Shown: positions 24,001 to 39,000 of the stretch, in pieces | Layout: each line of letters opens with the position of its first letter | Numbering within the stretch: the first letter of the stretch is position 1 | Assembly (NCBI GenBank): GCA_030141605.1 | Contig: JAQGDQ010000013.1 | Coordinates: 124,001 to 188,000, forward strand | Reading direction: 5' to 3' | DNA: 64,000 bases | From: Tubiluchus corallicola | Taxonomy: Eukaryota > Priapulida > Priapulimorpha > Priapulimorphida > Tubiluchidae | Notes under the pieces: generated by a model | What the model was told of the DNA's origin: nothing | What the model saw: only the letters and a program-made list of their open reading frames with translations | Database searches by the model: none | Program-made: the position numbers and the translations under genes

Positions 24001-27000
24001 GTGTGATTGATCATTGTGCAGGGCGCTGTGATTAATGTCACTTTATATAAATTATATGCCTGGTCTGGTGTTGTTATTCGTGCTGTGACTAAGCAGTTTG
24101 CTGTAATTTTGACATTTTGGAACCTCGAACAATTCTAGTTTTTTTAATCATACTGTGGTTTGAGCTTCTCCCTAGGTGTCTACCTTACAAGTCTACCCTA
24201 CGTAATATAATTTTCTAGTTATTCAATGCCATAAGTCGATACCTGAAACTGGATGCTTAACAAAACAATAACAACAAGTCAGCCAATGGGTTCTTCTAGA
24301 TCCGCTCTCGGGTTTGGAAAAACTGTGTGGTTTCAACACGCTATCTAACTAGCTTGAAGGATAGTCGAATAAAACATCACTGATACCAACTTCCTATTGT
24401 AACGTTTCTAGTTTTTTCATCTCTACATCTAATCCAACTTAAGATTCTGAGTGGCAACGCATAATTCTATAGTTTTTGAAATAAGCATGCATAGTAGTAT
24501 TCAGTTAAAACTTTTTAATAACGTATTTTAGAGTAAAACTTTTTAATAACGTATTTTAGAAAAGGAGGCGAAAAAATAGAGTTAATTTTCCTGAGTTGTC
24601 GTGTCAATAAATCTGTACTCTTTTCAAATGATATAAGTGTTGAATGGATTTCAAAATGAAGACCTTATCTCAAGGAAAATAAGCGTGTATCAGGAAAATA
24701 TATATGGTACTTTCATATATATTTGACCATAGCTTCGCCAACGCATGAATTTGGAACAGTGATAAAAAGTTTGCAAATTTTCATTACATGTTCCTTATTT
24801 TTCTTACTTAACAGCGTGATTTTCTTTAACTGTGGTTACTTGAAGTCATGTACCCACACGTTTACTTGAACTGAAGCGACGATTTCTAAGTATGTAAAGG
24901 ATACGAAACTCTAGACTGTTAAATGGTATTGATACATTTTCAGCGAATATATAGGACACTATATATAGATACAATAAGTGATTTAATTGTACCAAGTCAA
25001 TTCTTTTTGTACATTTTGACGTTTTCTACATAGTACATGTATTCGTGTATTCTCCTTTTCTTGCTGTAAATACAATTTTATTCAGTTTGTAACTGCAGTT
25101 TTTGCATTTTCATCAGTCTCTGTGTTAGTTAGGTTTAAGAGATACCTAAACGGTTTTTGTACCTAAGCGATAAAAAAATTCAAACGCGTTTTATGTTATT
25201 CGAAATCTTTGACGAAATAAAATGCCAGAAGATTGTAATAAATCATTTGTTTCAACTGCTCGTCTGCTGCTTACGTTCAAATAACTGCAACCATTCATAA
25301 TAATCTTTCTTGCGCATGGCTTCATTTTTTTAAACCCACTAAGCACTTGTGGTCCCTGTGTGAATCATGCGCGGCAGTGCTTTGTCATCTGTCCCATATA
25401 ATATAGTTCGTGATATTGATTTTGGCATCTGTGACCTGGTTTTATGCAGAGAGACATGAAACTATACGCAGGTTGAAAGCCTGATTGCCAGTTAAGTTGG
25501 AGCCGCTGAATTGGGCCGGAAAACGGAACGTGGTGGGGAAGGTAGTGGCTGTAGATGAAGACTTGCGGGTGGAGGAAGGGTTCGAGCGGGGAGATATGGA
25601 GGAGGTGGCGTCTTGCTTATAGAGGTTGACGGGTTGTGGAGAAATATTAAACCTTAGCGAGGAGTTATTGGGAGGAAAGTTGATTCTGTTGGATGGATGA
25701 TGTATTGGAGAAAAGTGGTGAGGAGAACACGGCGATTTCAAGGCAAAGTTTTCTAGGTCTAGCATGATAGCTATAGGTAGAGGCTTGCTGGGAGCGGATG
25801 GTTGTACGGCAAATGAAGGCTTTTATATTACTTTTGAGAAATGAAGAAAAGTGGCAGCTTCAATTAAGTAGAAATGTATAACAGTGGGGGAGGTGGCAGT
25901 TTCAAGTAGAGGTTTGTTAAAAGAAAAGTGGCCCTGGGTTGATATTTGAGCAACTGCTACAAGCTGCTGTCATCTAGTGCCAGTTTTTAATTGTCAGGTC
26001 CACTGACTGCACACATTTGCACACAGGAAGAGTACATTTTCTAACACCTATCGACTGTAATGGTATCTGTGTTATTTCTAGATTGATTTTGATTTGCAAT
26101 AATTTGTCAGTAAAATTTGATTATTAGAATTCAGGCAGTTAGTAACTGTTTCTGTGCTTTGTCAGTTTATTTTATATGATACATAATAAGTTTAAAGTGC
26201 TTTAAGTGAACCATCCAAAGCTGTATGCACTGCCATGTCTGCCTGCATGACTGTTTGGTTGCCTACTTAGTTGTCCATTGTGTAGCATGTGTAGTATCTG
26301 CTGTAGATTCAGCTCCAGTTCATCATTAACTCACACCACTTTAGTAAATTTTACTGCGCGAATTTGTAAAGTATCATTGCATTTCTACATAACTGCATAT
26401 TTTATACGAATATACAGATTGAAGTAAGTGCTTTCGAGCAAAGTTTTTACACCGTCAGTGTAGTCAGCTAGTGGTAATTATTATTAAACAACACCTGCTC
26501 TGAATATGAACTTAGAGTTGTACTTAGTAACAACTGTTAGCTCACCAAAACAATGTATTGAGATTAGTTATACATACCTCAGCCTTGTCAGTTGATGTAT
26601 TTTAAGAACTAGTGTTGCTTTAATAATTGAATATTATAAAGATTTATTGGTTTAATACGAACAGACCTATTTCTTCCATATCTCTTAGAAAACCTAGATA
26701 CTTGAAAATGGTGTAACATTGGAAGTTTATCAAAAAGTTGGGAACATGTGTTGGGTCAGTGTTGGAATTTGAGTGTAAAAACTGTTTGCTTTCTGGTTTG
26801 GAAAATTTGCTGCCTATTGTTTAAATAATAGCTAGACCAGAATTCTATGAATTCCGAAGACCTTAGCCTTTGTTGTTATATATTAAATACAACAGAAATA
26901 TGTGAAAGCGAGGCATTGCAGTGAGTTTCTAAATTTTTTGCTTTCTGGTAGCTTCTTTGAGCTTTAACTAACCAAATTGCATCTGATGTTATAGAATATG

Positions 27001-30000
27001 ACAAGTAAGGTGAAGGTTAAAATACAGTTACGTGACATCTACAGATTGTTGAGACACTACCCAGTGAAGCATACATGGTGTGCTGAATATCACTCCTTAC
27101 AGACTGATATGAACTAGCAGTGCTATATACATAATCGGTTTTCTAAGGTTGAATTAATTCTGATTTTAGATGTAGACGCCAAGAAAGCCGATCGCAAGAA
27201 CAGCAAGAGTGACTCTGACCGCAAGAGCAACAAACTTGATATGAAGCAAGATAAAGCCAGTAAGGTATGAAAAAATATCATTTACTAATTATGATGAGGC
27301 TATTTATAGGGGTATAGTGTTAAATCTATTGTATGGTGATTATTGGGGAAGATAGCCCTTTAAGTAGTATTGTATTAAATAAACACTTTATTTAAAATTT
27401 CTTCCAAAAAAATAAGTTTTTCGTCTTGTGAGATAATGGAAATAGTGAGAATATTTAAATCATTACTTGAAATGTATCAGACAGTGTATCAGACAGTATT
27501 TTTTATTTTAGAATGCAAACTCTGATGTTAAGCGGGACACAAGATCAAATGCAAAGCTAACAACAGGTACAAAAATTCTACATTTATAATGGAACTACCA
27601 AGTAATCAGTAATATCCTGTTGTCACTAATTTGTTGATAGCTACACGACATTGCTACACAGCGATATTTGTTGCTAGTTTAAGAGACAATGATGTCAACA
27701 GTGTTAAATTGTTTTTGTTGCTTAAGAATTAATATTACTTTCACTATCATAAATTGTACTTTTTTCATAAATTTATTTCCTCTTTTTGCAGATTCTGCAC
27801 CTGAGATGTGGATATGTCCTACGGTCGGCTGTGATGGCTCTGGCCACATTACTGGCAAATATGCGAGACATAGATCGTAAGTTTATCGAGTGCATGCTTC
27901 CCTGGATATAACTTAGCTTCTTTAGATAGTAGTGAGTTTCCAAACAACTCGCTTTCATGTAGAGAAGCGACCAATATTAAAAAATTGCACCTATAACTTC
28001 TCTCATAATCAGATGTATACTTAATGCTTAATTGTTAAAGTTAATTTTATTAATAAAGAAGGCGAGGAAGCATTGCCTTGCTCATTCAAAAATACTGTTT
28101 GGACATTTGTATTTATTTTGTGCATTCTGTAGTTTATTGTGTATTTTAACATTCAGTAGCTTTTAAAGTAAACTTGTAGTATTTTTATTTTGAGCATAAG
28201 GCTTTGTGTTCCAGACATCAAACATTTTCAAAGTTTTTTCGGAGTATCTATTAACTAATTGACAGAATGAATAATTAATGGTAGCTTTCATTATAGTATG
28301 ATCATATATGAAATGTAATAAAGTTAATGTGACAGTTGTAGAATCTGTCTATTGTAATGCAATAAATACACTCGTGTATGTCTTACGTATGTTTTCCTGT
28401 TTGTTATAATGTAGACATTGGCTATAATGTTCTTGCCTTTCCAGAGTTGTTGGATGTCCGAAGTCTAGCCGGAAGAGAAAAGTGGTACAATCCAGTGAGA
28501 GTGAACCATCAGTCAAATTGCAGTGCAAATCTGTAAAACAATCATCAGAAATTAACAAACAAAAGTTCTCTGACAATGACACGGTTAAAGTGGTCAGTGA
28601 TAAAGACAATTTGGCAGAAACAAATAGTGTTGTAACTGTGGATACAGCTTCTGCGGAAACGAATGAAACTAAATCCACTGATGAAAGTAAGAGTTTGCAA
28701 GGCAGGAAAAAAGGTGAAAAAACAAAGCAGTCCAATGCATCAAATGACTTATCGTCATCATCAAAAAATACAAAGAGCAATTGTGAAGAGCAAGATGTTG
28801 CAGTACTTTCTTCTCCCAGTGCTAGAAGCAACACTCCTGTTGACGCAAATGTTTCTTCATCTCTTACAGCAGAAAAGGTTAGCGATTCCAAATCTAGTCA
28901 CATAATGGAAGAATTACCAAGTTCTTCTAAATTCACAAGACAAAAAAGATCGGCAGAATCTGGCAAGATTTCTAAGCATGAACGGATGGTAAAGTGTGCC
29001 AAAAATGGCATAAAAACTATCAAGCCTTTCAAACATTCAGAAGAAACAGATGTAAAAGTCATTGCAGACAGTGCTTCAAGTGATCTCGGAGAAAGTAAAA
29101 ATCTAGTCAAAAACATGGCTTCTGGAGAAAATGGAGAGACGGCCGATCAAAATTCTGTAGAGTTAAGTCAGTTATCTGAAACTGAGAAATCCACAACTGA
29201 TAACTTGACAACTAAACATTGTTTATCTGAACAGACAATTACTTCGACTATAACACAAGAGCCCGTGGTCGAAGATAAAGAGATGCCAGGAAATGTGTCC
29301 GTAAAATCTAAAGAAATAAAACCCAGTGGAGGAATATTATTTGGATTATTACTAAAAACAGATTCTGCACCCGAAGAGAAGGACGTGGACATTGCTAAAA
29401 AGGTATCGCATGAAAACAAAGAAACTCTAGAGAAAAAAACACTGGACACAGATGAAATATCACTACAGGAAGCAGAAGCTTCATTAAAATCTCTGTGTGA
29501 AGTTGTGAACTTTTCGTCACAGCGTCTCTTGAAATCAGATAGGTTATCTGACAGATCATTATGCAAATCATTAGCTGATGAAGAAATTAAGGAAATGGCA
29601 AAGGAACCCAAAAGGACTAATTCTCAAAATTTTAAAGACATCCAGAATTTAGTACAGCCACAGGAAATGATGTCTGAAGATACGTTGTCTTGTAGTCCTG
29701 ATGTTAGTCCTACAGGTGGCTCAACAGGAGAATTGGCTTGCTCTTTATTTGATACCACCTTAAACTTGGATCCTGCACAGCCCAAAGAAACTGCTTGCGT
29801 CAAATGTCAAGTAACACAGAATTGTAGTGACCCACTAGAACATCTTAAGAGTGCAACTACTGAAGCCATATCACAGAACGTTGACTTGCAGAAAGAAATT
29901 TGTAACGATGCTGCTTCTTCCACTAATGGTGCTGCTGAGCGAACACCAGTAAAACCCACAAGCAATTCATATTCCAGTGGTGCTGAATCTTCCCCATTAC

Positions 30001-33000
30001 ATTGTGAATCTTCTACAGCAGATGATCTCCAGTCATTGTTGAGAATTGAAGCACAATGTGCAAGCATTTGCTTGCCCACATCAGACACAGAAAATCCTGC
30101 AGAACCGACATCACCGCGGCCCAATAAAAATTCAACAGATTTAAAAACAACTGAAAGAACTGCTATAGGGCTTACTGATTCTGTCAGCAATATCCCTATT
30201 ACAGACGCAGACACAAATAAAGAGAACAGTAAGAAATTGACCTCCAACTCTCTGCAACGCATGACGTCTTCACAATCGGAGATTATTCGCAGATTAGAGC
30301 AGCCCACTATTACGAGCCAGATGGTGTCACACCTGACGCGGATTGATTCTGGACCAAGAGTATCTGCACCATTTGTAAGTGTTGCTAGTGGTGTTCCAAC
30401 ATGCAGTATGTCTCCTGTTACTGAATTCAAAGGTAAACAACATTATTGTAAGCATTTGTATGTTGTTTAAACAATTAAATAATAACTTAAAAATAAAGGG
30501 GGTTGTTTTATGCATATATATATATATATATATATCCCAAAGTGCCTTTCAACCAAATAAATTCTAATTATTTTTCAACATCCATCGTTTCAAAAAGTAA
30601 ATGTTGTTATTTCTTTTATATCTCTTAACAAGAATTAATTTTTAATGTACTGATAACATGCTAAAATACCACTTAAATATGTCTTCAAATATAAAGACTC
30701 GAAATAAACTTAAAACAGCAAAAGTGCAATTTAAACTAGTTTAGTCCGTAATACATAATTGTATGATGTGTTTTTGATAGGTACGAATATGGGCATAGAA
30801 AGCAAATGCCCTACACCTAACTGTGATGGTACTGGTCACATAACTGGACTGTACTCTCACCATCGCAGTTTGTCTGGATGTCCACGACGAGAAAAGTTGT
30901 CTTCATCATCAGAGCGTAAATGTGTGTAACTATTTTGTCGGTTTTATGATTTTATCATTGTATGTCACTTATAATCAAATGTTGCAGTTGAATGTGTATA
31001 GTTCACTCATTTCCTATTTTTATTACTGCAAATACATTTCATTCAATCACCAAATACAGAAATATTTATTGAGTGGCAAAAGGCAAAAGTTATCTGATAG
31101 CATGGCATCACTATTTTGCTTTGTTTTGACATGTGTTTATTAAATTATTTTTTAGTATTATCAATACACGAGCAAGTACTAAAATGTCCCACTCCTGGAT
31201 GTACTGGAAAAGGCCATGTTAACAGCAACCGAAACTCACATCGAAGGTAACACATATTAATTTCGATTAAGGATTAATATTGTCACACCTTGCTGCAATT
31301 TTTTTTCTTTGCACCACAACAACTAAGAATCATTTTCTAACATTACCTTTATTATATTTTCAGTTTATCTGGATGTCCTATTGCCGCTGCCAGCCGCTCA
31401 AAATCTAACACTAGTTTGGAAAAAAGACTGAGTAAGTCGTAATTTGTGTGATCTAAGATCTATTTCTTTGAGCATGTGTGGCTATTATGAATGACATATC
31501 GTCAAATGGAGATATATCCATATTTGGAAAGGTTGAAGTTCTGTAATGCCATTTTTATTGGTCATATATTTTCAAATTGTTTTAAATAGAGTGGTCAGTG
31601 CCTGTGCATGTTACTGCCATCCTACATATTTGTGTGGTATTGCTAGTACGTTCAGACCAAAAATTATTTGCTTTGGTTTGCAACCATACAGTTAAAAATA
31701 TATCTATACATAAACTGTCTTACAAAAGTCTTGATTAGAAATAACAGAGTTAAAATACTTTTCATTATTATTCATACTTTGTTACACCAGTCTATAAGTC
31801 TGAAGTTTGTGATTAATTATTTGAACTTGCCATTTGCTGAGAGCAAAGATCAGATTTAGAAAAAGACTAGAAACTTAACTGTGAATGATGACGTGTGATC
31901 ATGGTGAAGTACATTTTTGATTTTCGATCAACTTCCTTCTAGGCAAACGACTTTCAAAGCTCACGAGAATAGTGAATAGAGTGATATACGAGAGCACTAG
32001 CAGTTTTTCTTTTTTTTTGTTTAAAATGAATATAACTGTTTCTTCGAATGCCAATTGTTCTTAGCACCTTACAGATTGAACCTGACGTTATGATCTTTCT
32101 ATGCACAGTTTTGTGTTATTTCGTTTGTGCAAACCTCAGTTGTTGCATTTTTTAGTTCACATGGGCCACATAACTTTCTTAAATGCTTGGAAACAAAATT
32201 CTCTATACAAACAAACTGTACTCAGAGCACTCATGTTGAAATTTTTGTAAAATAAACTTTTGAATTTTGCCAAACAATGCATAAATTTTATATTTCAACC
32301 ATAGCTCTCAAAATAATTTGCTAGCTTTTCTGATTAGATTTTAATGACATAATTGGTGGCCTTCACTGGGTGGTAAATAAAAGTCTATTTTGTAAAACGA
32401 CATACATAGGATGAATAGATCAAACAAATTTGAAAAGTCAGAATGCAGCACGATCATAAACCAATAATTATGAGATATTGTGCATCATGCATCTTGTGCC
32501 TGCGAATTGTTTGCAGTACTGCAGGTCGGTGCTTGGCAACCAGAAGCTGCCTCGATAAAAATTCATTGACTTTAATTACTGTTGTATTTTTATTTGTGTG
32601 CTATCTACTGCATGAATGTTGTTGTTTATTTTGCATGTTTGTTTGTGTCTGTTCAGGGAATCTAGGTGTACCATTGACCAAATGGAATGATAAGTTGGAG
32701 AAGAGTATGGAAAGTAAAAAATTAGAACTGCATGAAAATAACAGGACAGAGGAATGGATCCGCAGTAACTTCCTACCTTGTATGTGACTGAGTTTAAGAA
32801 AATCACAATTTAGTCAGTTTTTGTGACTTGTTTATTTATATTTATATGACAATATATGTGGAGGGCAATATCATTGAATTTTAATTTTGTGACGCTTCTG
32901 TTAAGATTTTCAAGAAAAGAAATGATCAGTATTGCATTTCTTCAAAATACTGCATCTATCAGTTATATCACTCGCACATAGATCCAGCAGGAAAACTGTT

Positions 33001-36000
33001 TATAAATTAAATGCAGAATTTGAGGTTCTAAATTGCATATTTTGCAATTTTGTGATGGTTTACGCATTAACATGGTAAAATGTTTTAAGCCTTGTGGCAC
33101 TATACTTTTACATTTTTTGTGGATAAATTTAAGCTTTAATGCAATGTTCTGGGAAGCACCACGCATGCTTGTTATTTTAGCAAACAATGTTCATGAATCA
33201 CAGACTTGATAAGCCTGTCACTAAATTTTAATTTAAAAATTGAAAACTGTCTTTGTAATAACTAATATAACATATTAGTCGTCAACTTTTTTATTTTCTC
33301 TTTGTTGTTTGAAATGCTCAAATTAAAAGAACCTAAACTGTATTTTGTATTCCTTTCCTTTTTGTGTAGTTTGCAGCCTGTATGCAGACAAAACTACTTC
33401 TTCAGTATTTTTGTAATATTTTTTATAATATTTCTCTTGTTACTATTAGCTACCATGGCGATTTATTTGATTTATTGGTTTTTCTAATTGTTGGTATATT
33501 TTGATTTGTTTAGGCAATGATCGGATTTTACGGCCAATGTGCTATGTAAAACAGCTCGAATTGCAAGAATATGGATCATGGCCTACTCCGCGTACAAATC
33601 TTCCAAAGGAACTCGATAAGTATAGCTACAGATCAGGTGCAGTAGAGGATCAAGCTCATTTGGCACATAAACCTTCTCCACTTAAGAGCAAAGTGGAGCT
33701 TGATCGGCCAAATATTCTCAGTAAAGGATCGAAGTCTCCATACAAGTACCAATTTGGCGACAGCAACATGCCACTTGCGATGAATTTATCCACTAGGAGT
33801 AGTGGAGCCATTGATTTAAGTAAATCTGTACGTGGTTCCATGCCGGCATTGGATTACCGCACCCTTCCACCCTCTGCCATGATGCCATTTAGCCGTTGCA
33901 CTTCCTTTACACTAGACAGTACCCGTATCTCATCAGCTGCAAAAGGTACTGCTACCTCGGATGCAATGCCATTGAACTTATCCAAGCGTGCTTCCGAAAC
34001 AGATGTTACATCGACTTATCCGACTTCCACCTTATCTCCAAGCAGCTCACAAAATGAAGATGTGCAAAGTGAACCTGTAGATTTCTCAACAAAGCCACGA
34101 AATTCTAATGATGCCACTGTAAGTAATGATAGTAAAAGCTATCCTGAGAAGACCATGCTTTTAACAGCCGATAAACCTTTACCAGCCGACAGTAAACCAC
34201 CTCTCAGTAGATCTGAGCAGGGCAAAATTTCCTTAGGATTGTTTGGAATGACTTCACAACCTGCTGTTGCTTCTGTGCCTGCTTTAAATGCATGGCTTGG
34301 CCCACCAGCCAGCACTTCTGCTGCAAACAAGTTAACCTGGCCTATATCAGTTACATCGCTTTCTCAAGGGTACTCAACTTCTTGGTTGGAGACTGCCGCT
34401 CGTGTTTCTGCAGGAGCATGGCCTCAAGTTCGCCCGCCTTCTCATTCTAGTGGGTCGCCACTGCTTTCCGTTGCAACGACCCTACAAGCAATATCCTTGG
34501 CAGCTGGTGTAGTGCAAGCTAGTCCAACTTTAAGCTTGAGCAGTACTGGTAGCTATGCTAGCACTAGTGGTGATAGTCTTGGATCTCCAAACCAAAACAG
34601 CACAAAGCTGCAAGTAGAAGCACATCAGTCTTCTGGCAAAGACACCACGTGAGTTCCACGTTGTATTTGCAAAAAGTCTACTTTTAGTATTGTAATGCAA
34701 TGTAGATCATTGTAAGTCAGAGATACTTAATGTCTTAAAATGTTTATTGATTTTTCATCAAGTTTGATGATTTTTTAATGTGTTCTCAGGCTTAATATTA
34801 TTAGTTCCTTTTTAGAAACTTCTATTAATTTATTGTTTTAAAGTGTCTCCTTTAGATCATTAGTCATGTTGTTGGTATTCCATTTAACACCCCATTCTAG
34901 TTTGGCGTATTTTAAGCAGCTATCTATGTGTTAGCTCTTTGAGTTAATTTGTTGTTAGCAGTTTTGCGCTGCTTTAACCGAGTATTAATTTTTTCATTGA
35001 ACAGTATGGTTTATTGTGTTAGTTTGAGCATTACTTATTTTAACTAATTAATCTATTTTCAGTCAGTTTAATTCATATTTTGAGCCATTGCTACTTTGTT
35101 ACTTCATAGTTGTAATATATTGCTACTTGCTTATGTTGATTATATTATTGTTACTCTTAGTCATTATTTTAGTTAATTGGCAATCTGTCAGTCATAATGT
35201 GAGTGATAAGTCTCAATCAATTTTCCAGCATAAGTCTAGAGAAAGATGTTGAAAAGAAGACAACTATTGACACGTTTGCAACTTTTAATCACGTAAAAAC
35301 ATCAGGTACATACATTCCATCTCCTGCAACAAGCATTTCAGCTTCTCCAGTAAAAATTGGGACCAGTATTGATATGTCTGCTACCATCACCACAACTGCT
35401 TGGAACCCAGAGGAACAGAAGACTAATGACGGCTTACAGAATCCATTACAGAACATTGGGAAGGGTTCAAGTGCTGATCCTTCCTTTGGTAGAAGGTCAG
35501 TAAAAAGTTTGGTCATGAGAAAATTGGGGAATGCTATAGCAGTAACTGAATCAGTAGTAATGTGTTCACCTTCTATAGAGGATTTGTGCAAGTGTTAAAA
35601 ATTGGTATAACGCTCTTTATCACTACTCCAAATTGCTGACAGTTTGGTCGTAGTACTTTGTTGCTGCTTCTTGTATTTTTACCTTGGAAAATCCTATATG
35701 TAAAAAAGCTGTTTATAATTATAATAGAGTTTCTCCTTCCGACCTTTTACTTGTTGAATTCATTACCAGAAACTTGTTTCCATGTTAATTGCAACATCAC
35801 ACACTTTTTTAACATATAATTCCTAAGTCATCAGCAAACTAGTTAAAAGTATTATGTTTTCATGCACGTGCCTGTATTCATATTGTGACCTTTTTACTGC
35901 ATCAATTTACCCCGAGTGACTGACTACTGGCCTTTGAGGCAATTTATATAATAAATATCAGGTAGACCTAAACCTCTGTTTGTTTTAGGTGAAATTTGTT

Positions 36001-39000
36001 TAAATAGACTTGCAAACTTTAGGTTTGTTTATGAAAATAGTGGAAGTTGTAAGATTTTTTGAGAGTATAATTGTGTTTTTAAATGTCTTCTTTTGATTTT
36101 TTCAGTATCCAAAGCTGTCCCATGCTGCCAGAGAAAGGACTGTTGATGCTGCAGCAGCAGGAAATAAAGTCAGTGAAGTTATATTTTTACGATACCAATC
36201 AAATCCAAATGGCATCAGTTTAGCTTACAAGACTATAATAGGAAAATCATTATTTGCTTGCTTGATCAAAACATAATTCTATCATTGCTACATACATATG
36301 TTTGAAGTTACATGCATTGATCACATTATTCAGACTTCTAGGCAATTTGAATGATATGTTTGGTGACACCTACACACCCGTCCTGCTATAACTTCGTAAC
36401 AGACATTGCTCAGTATCTGTATGTACTTCTAAAACTGCTCGTTTTATTTTGGACCAACCTAGGTCTTTGCACAACTCATTTCATTTATATATTGTAAAAA
36501 ACGAGTGATTAAAATATCATAAGGTCACACAAAACGATAGTCATTGATAATACAGTTGAAGTGTTTCGGTGATTTATGGGTCAAATGTCAGGGTCATTGT
36601 TTGAATCTTGCTTCTGATGTTGAACGTGTTATTCTTGTTGTTAATTTTTCATCAGTAAGTGCATAACTTTAGGTGTCCCACGCCTGGTTGTGATGGCTCA
36701 GGTCATGTGACTGGAAATTATGCTTCACATCGCAGTTTGTCAGGCTGCCCGAGAGCTAACAAGCCAAAGAAGATATTGAGTAAAGAAGATGGTCCTGAAC
36801 CATTAAGGTAAACTGAACATGAAAACATACTTTTGCTTATGCAACAGGACAGTTAAATATATGCTTACTGTGCATATTTAATAATGTTATGCTGGTATTT
36901 GTATTGAGAAATCTGTTTGGTGTTGGGGCAGATTACAATTTTTTCAAATCATCAAAACGCTGTGTATCTATATGTCGAAATGTTTGTACAAAAGCTGTAT
37001 GTGTATCATAGTGCTGCACTTAGAATTATTGTTCGTGAACGAATTTCATTCAGAGACGGTAACAAGCAGTGTATTGCATTTTAATATTTAGTTGAAAAAT
37101 TACACGTGCCATGAAAAATGCAACTGTCAGCATAGCAACAAATTGAAGAATGCATAACTAAAAACTTACATGTCTGTGTGTGCTTTAGAATGCCTTTACT
37201 GATCAAACACAAGGTTATCTTTTCTGCAGTATTCTTGCTTTGTATATGCTGGTACTAACTGCCTTGATTAAATTGTTTGTTCAGTAACAACAACATTAAA
37301 TCAAATTAATTTTTTATGTTAGAGCAATTGTTTTTCAAATATTATACCCAGCCATATTTCTGCATTTTAAAACTTGAACACTAGGTGGTGTGGTTTAATT
37401 GTGGTACTCTAATCAATAAGTGTGTTAGAGCTGTGTAATGGATGATGCATATCCGCTGATTTGTCATTTCCGCCAAGATTGAATTTCTGTGTTTCTGTAT
37501 ATCACTTATAGTTTACATTTAACTAAGAAGTGATGAAACAAATTATGTGCTGAATATTGTATTTTTTATTTCTTAATTAAAACAGGAAAAGCAGTGTTAA
37601 TTAGCTATGTCAAAGATAGCATGGCATTGAAGCAGGTTTCTGACATTATTAAATCTAGTGCAAGCAATTGATTTTCCAAAAAAAATTGATATAGTTTTTT
37701 AAGTTTTGAGTGGTAACTCACATTGTTGGCATCATAAATTTATATGAGATAGCAAAATTCGTCATTAATATCTTTCATTTTTTGTTACTGTACAAGCACA
37801 GCAAAACACTGATACTTGAATCTATAAGTAAATACTGTAATTGTTAATTCGAATGTGGCTGATAGTCAGTATTCTAATACTTTTTCTCTTTGAATTCTTA
37901 ACTATTTACTATTTAAGTTTTGGCATTTTATCTTGTGTGTATATTCTTTCAATATTTGACCTGCAAACATCTTATGTGCCGGTCAGTGTAATGCATTCGT
38001 TGACATTTTGCTGCGTCTAGTAACCATTATGCTAGCCATTCTGGTAAACATAACCGTTTATGTTCACATAAATTCACATTTAGGTAGTAAGCTTAAATTA
38101 TTTTCACTTAATCACCTTGCTTATACCAGAGTAGGCAGGCCATCACTCTCGAATACTCATTTGTCAGTTAGTCATTTGTTCCATAAGTCACCCGTGGATT
38201 GAGTGTGAATGTCTCCCATATGTGTTCTTACTAACAACATTAATTTGTTTGTGTTTATGTTTTATTAACTGACAGCTTGATATGTTTTGTTTACTAAACA
38301 TTTTGCATGTTTGTGTGCTGTAGATGCCCCGTACAAGGTTGTGATGGGACTGGTCACGTAACTGGGAAATACTTATCTCACAGGAGGTACATTTCTTATC
38401 ATGTAAATAAATTGTAACATTGACATGGTAATATATACTGACTCAGCTAATGTACTATTTCAAAAAAAATTGTTTGGTATGTATCATGTTGCCGGTAACA
38501 GGAATTGTATGTGTTGCATTTTTGCAATATAACAGTGGTTTATTACAATTGATGAGTTAACAAACTAACATTTTTCAGTTAATTTATAAATTCAATATTA
38601 ATTAATTACTGCCCAAAAGACAGATTTGTGTGCGTGACAAAATTTAAAACAGTTACATTTAGTTGAAGTTGAAGTGAAAGTGTATTTTGTACAACAAACA
38701 TGTAACGTGAATTTTGTTATGTATAATAATAATGATTTGTGGGTAATTGACATTGGTGAGGACCAAACTCAAACTGAGACTGTATGTACACACAGTGAAA
38801 TGCATTTTTGTTTGTTACAGTTTATATATGCTGTCTTTATGAACTAAGCTTAGACAGAGTTTGCAGACATGCAGACCCATTTAGTTCATTGTAATTACAT
38901 ATTTGACTGGAAAACTTGTAAAACTATTACAATGATACAGCTAGGTTATTATTTGACTGTGAACCTGTCAGCTGCCTCCTGTCTATTAATTTTCCTTTAT

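Larger units (their letters stand above)
21089..27169. other. Large intron of the MYT1-family gene
   Basis: 6 kb; holds the X-box, the 28-base duplication and the GC-richer island listed separately, and a TTAACAT-rich stretch near 23.29-23.38 kb. No other gene seen. Confidence 0.6.

Noticed and set aside
28349-30430. Several - strand frames of 70-207 codons opposite the large MYT1-family exon
   Set aside because: Shadows of the real + strand coding frame; Ser/Phe/Leu-rich with no motif.
35500-35598. Extension of MYT1-family exon 11 to the in-frame stop at 35598
   Set aside because: Phase agreement across exons 11, 12 and 13 needs the donor at 35496. The extension could be a retained-intron isoform that lacks fingers 4-6, but nothing in the sequence supports it.
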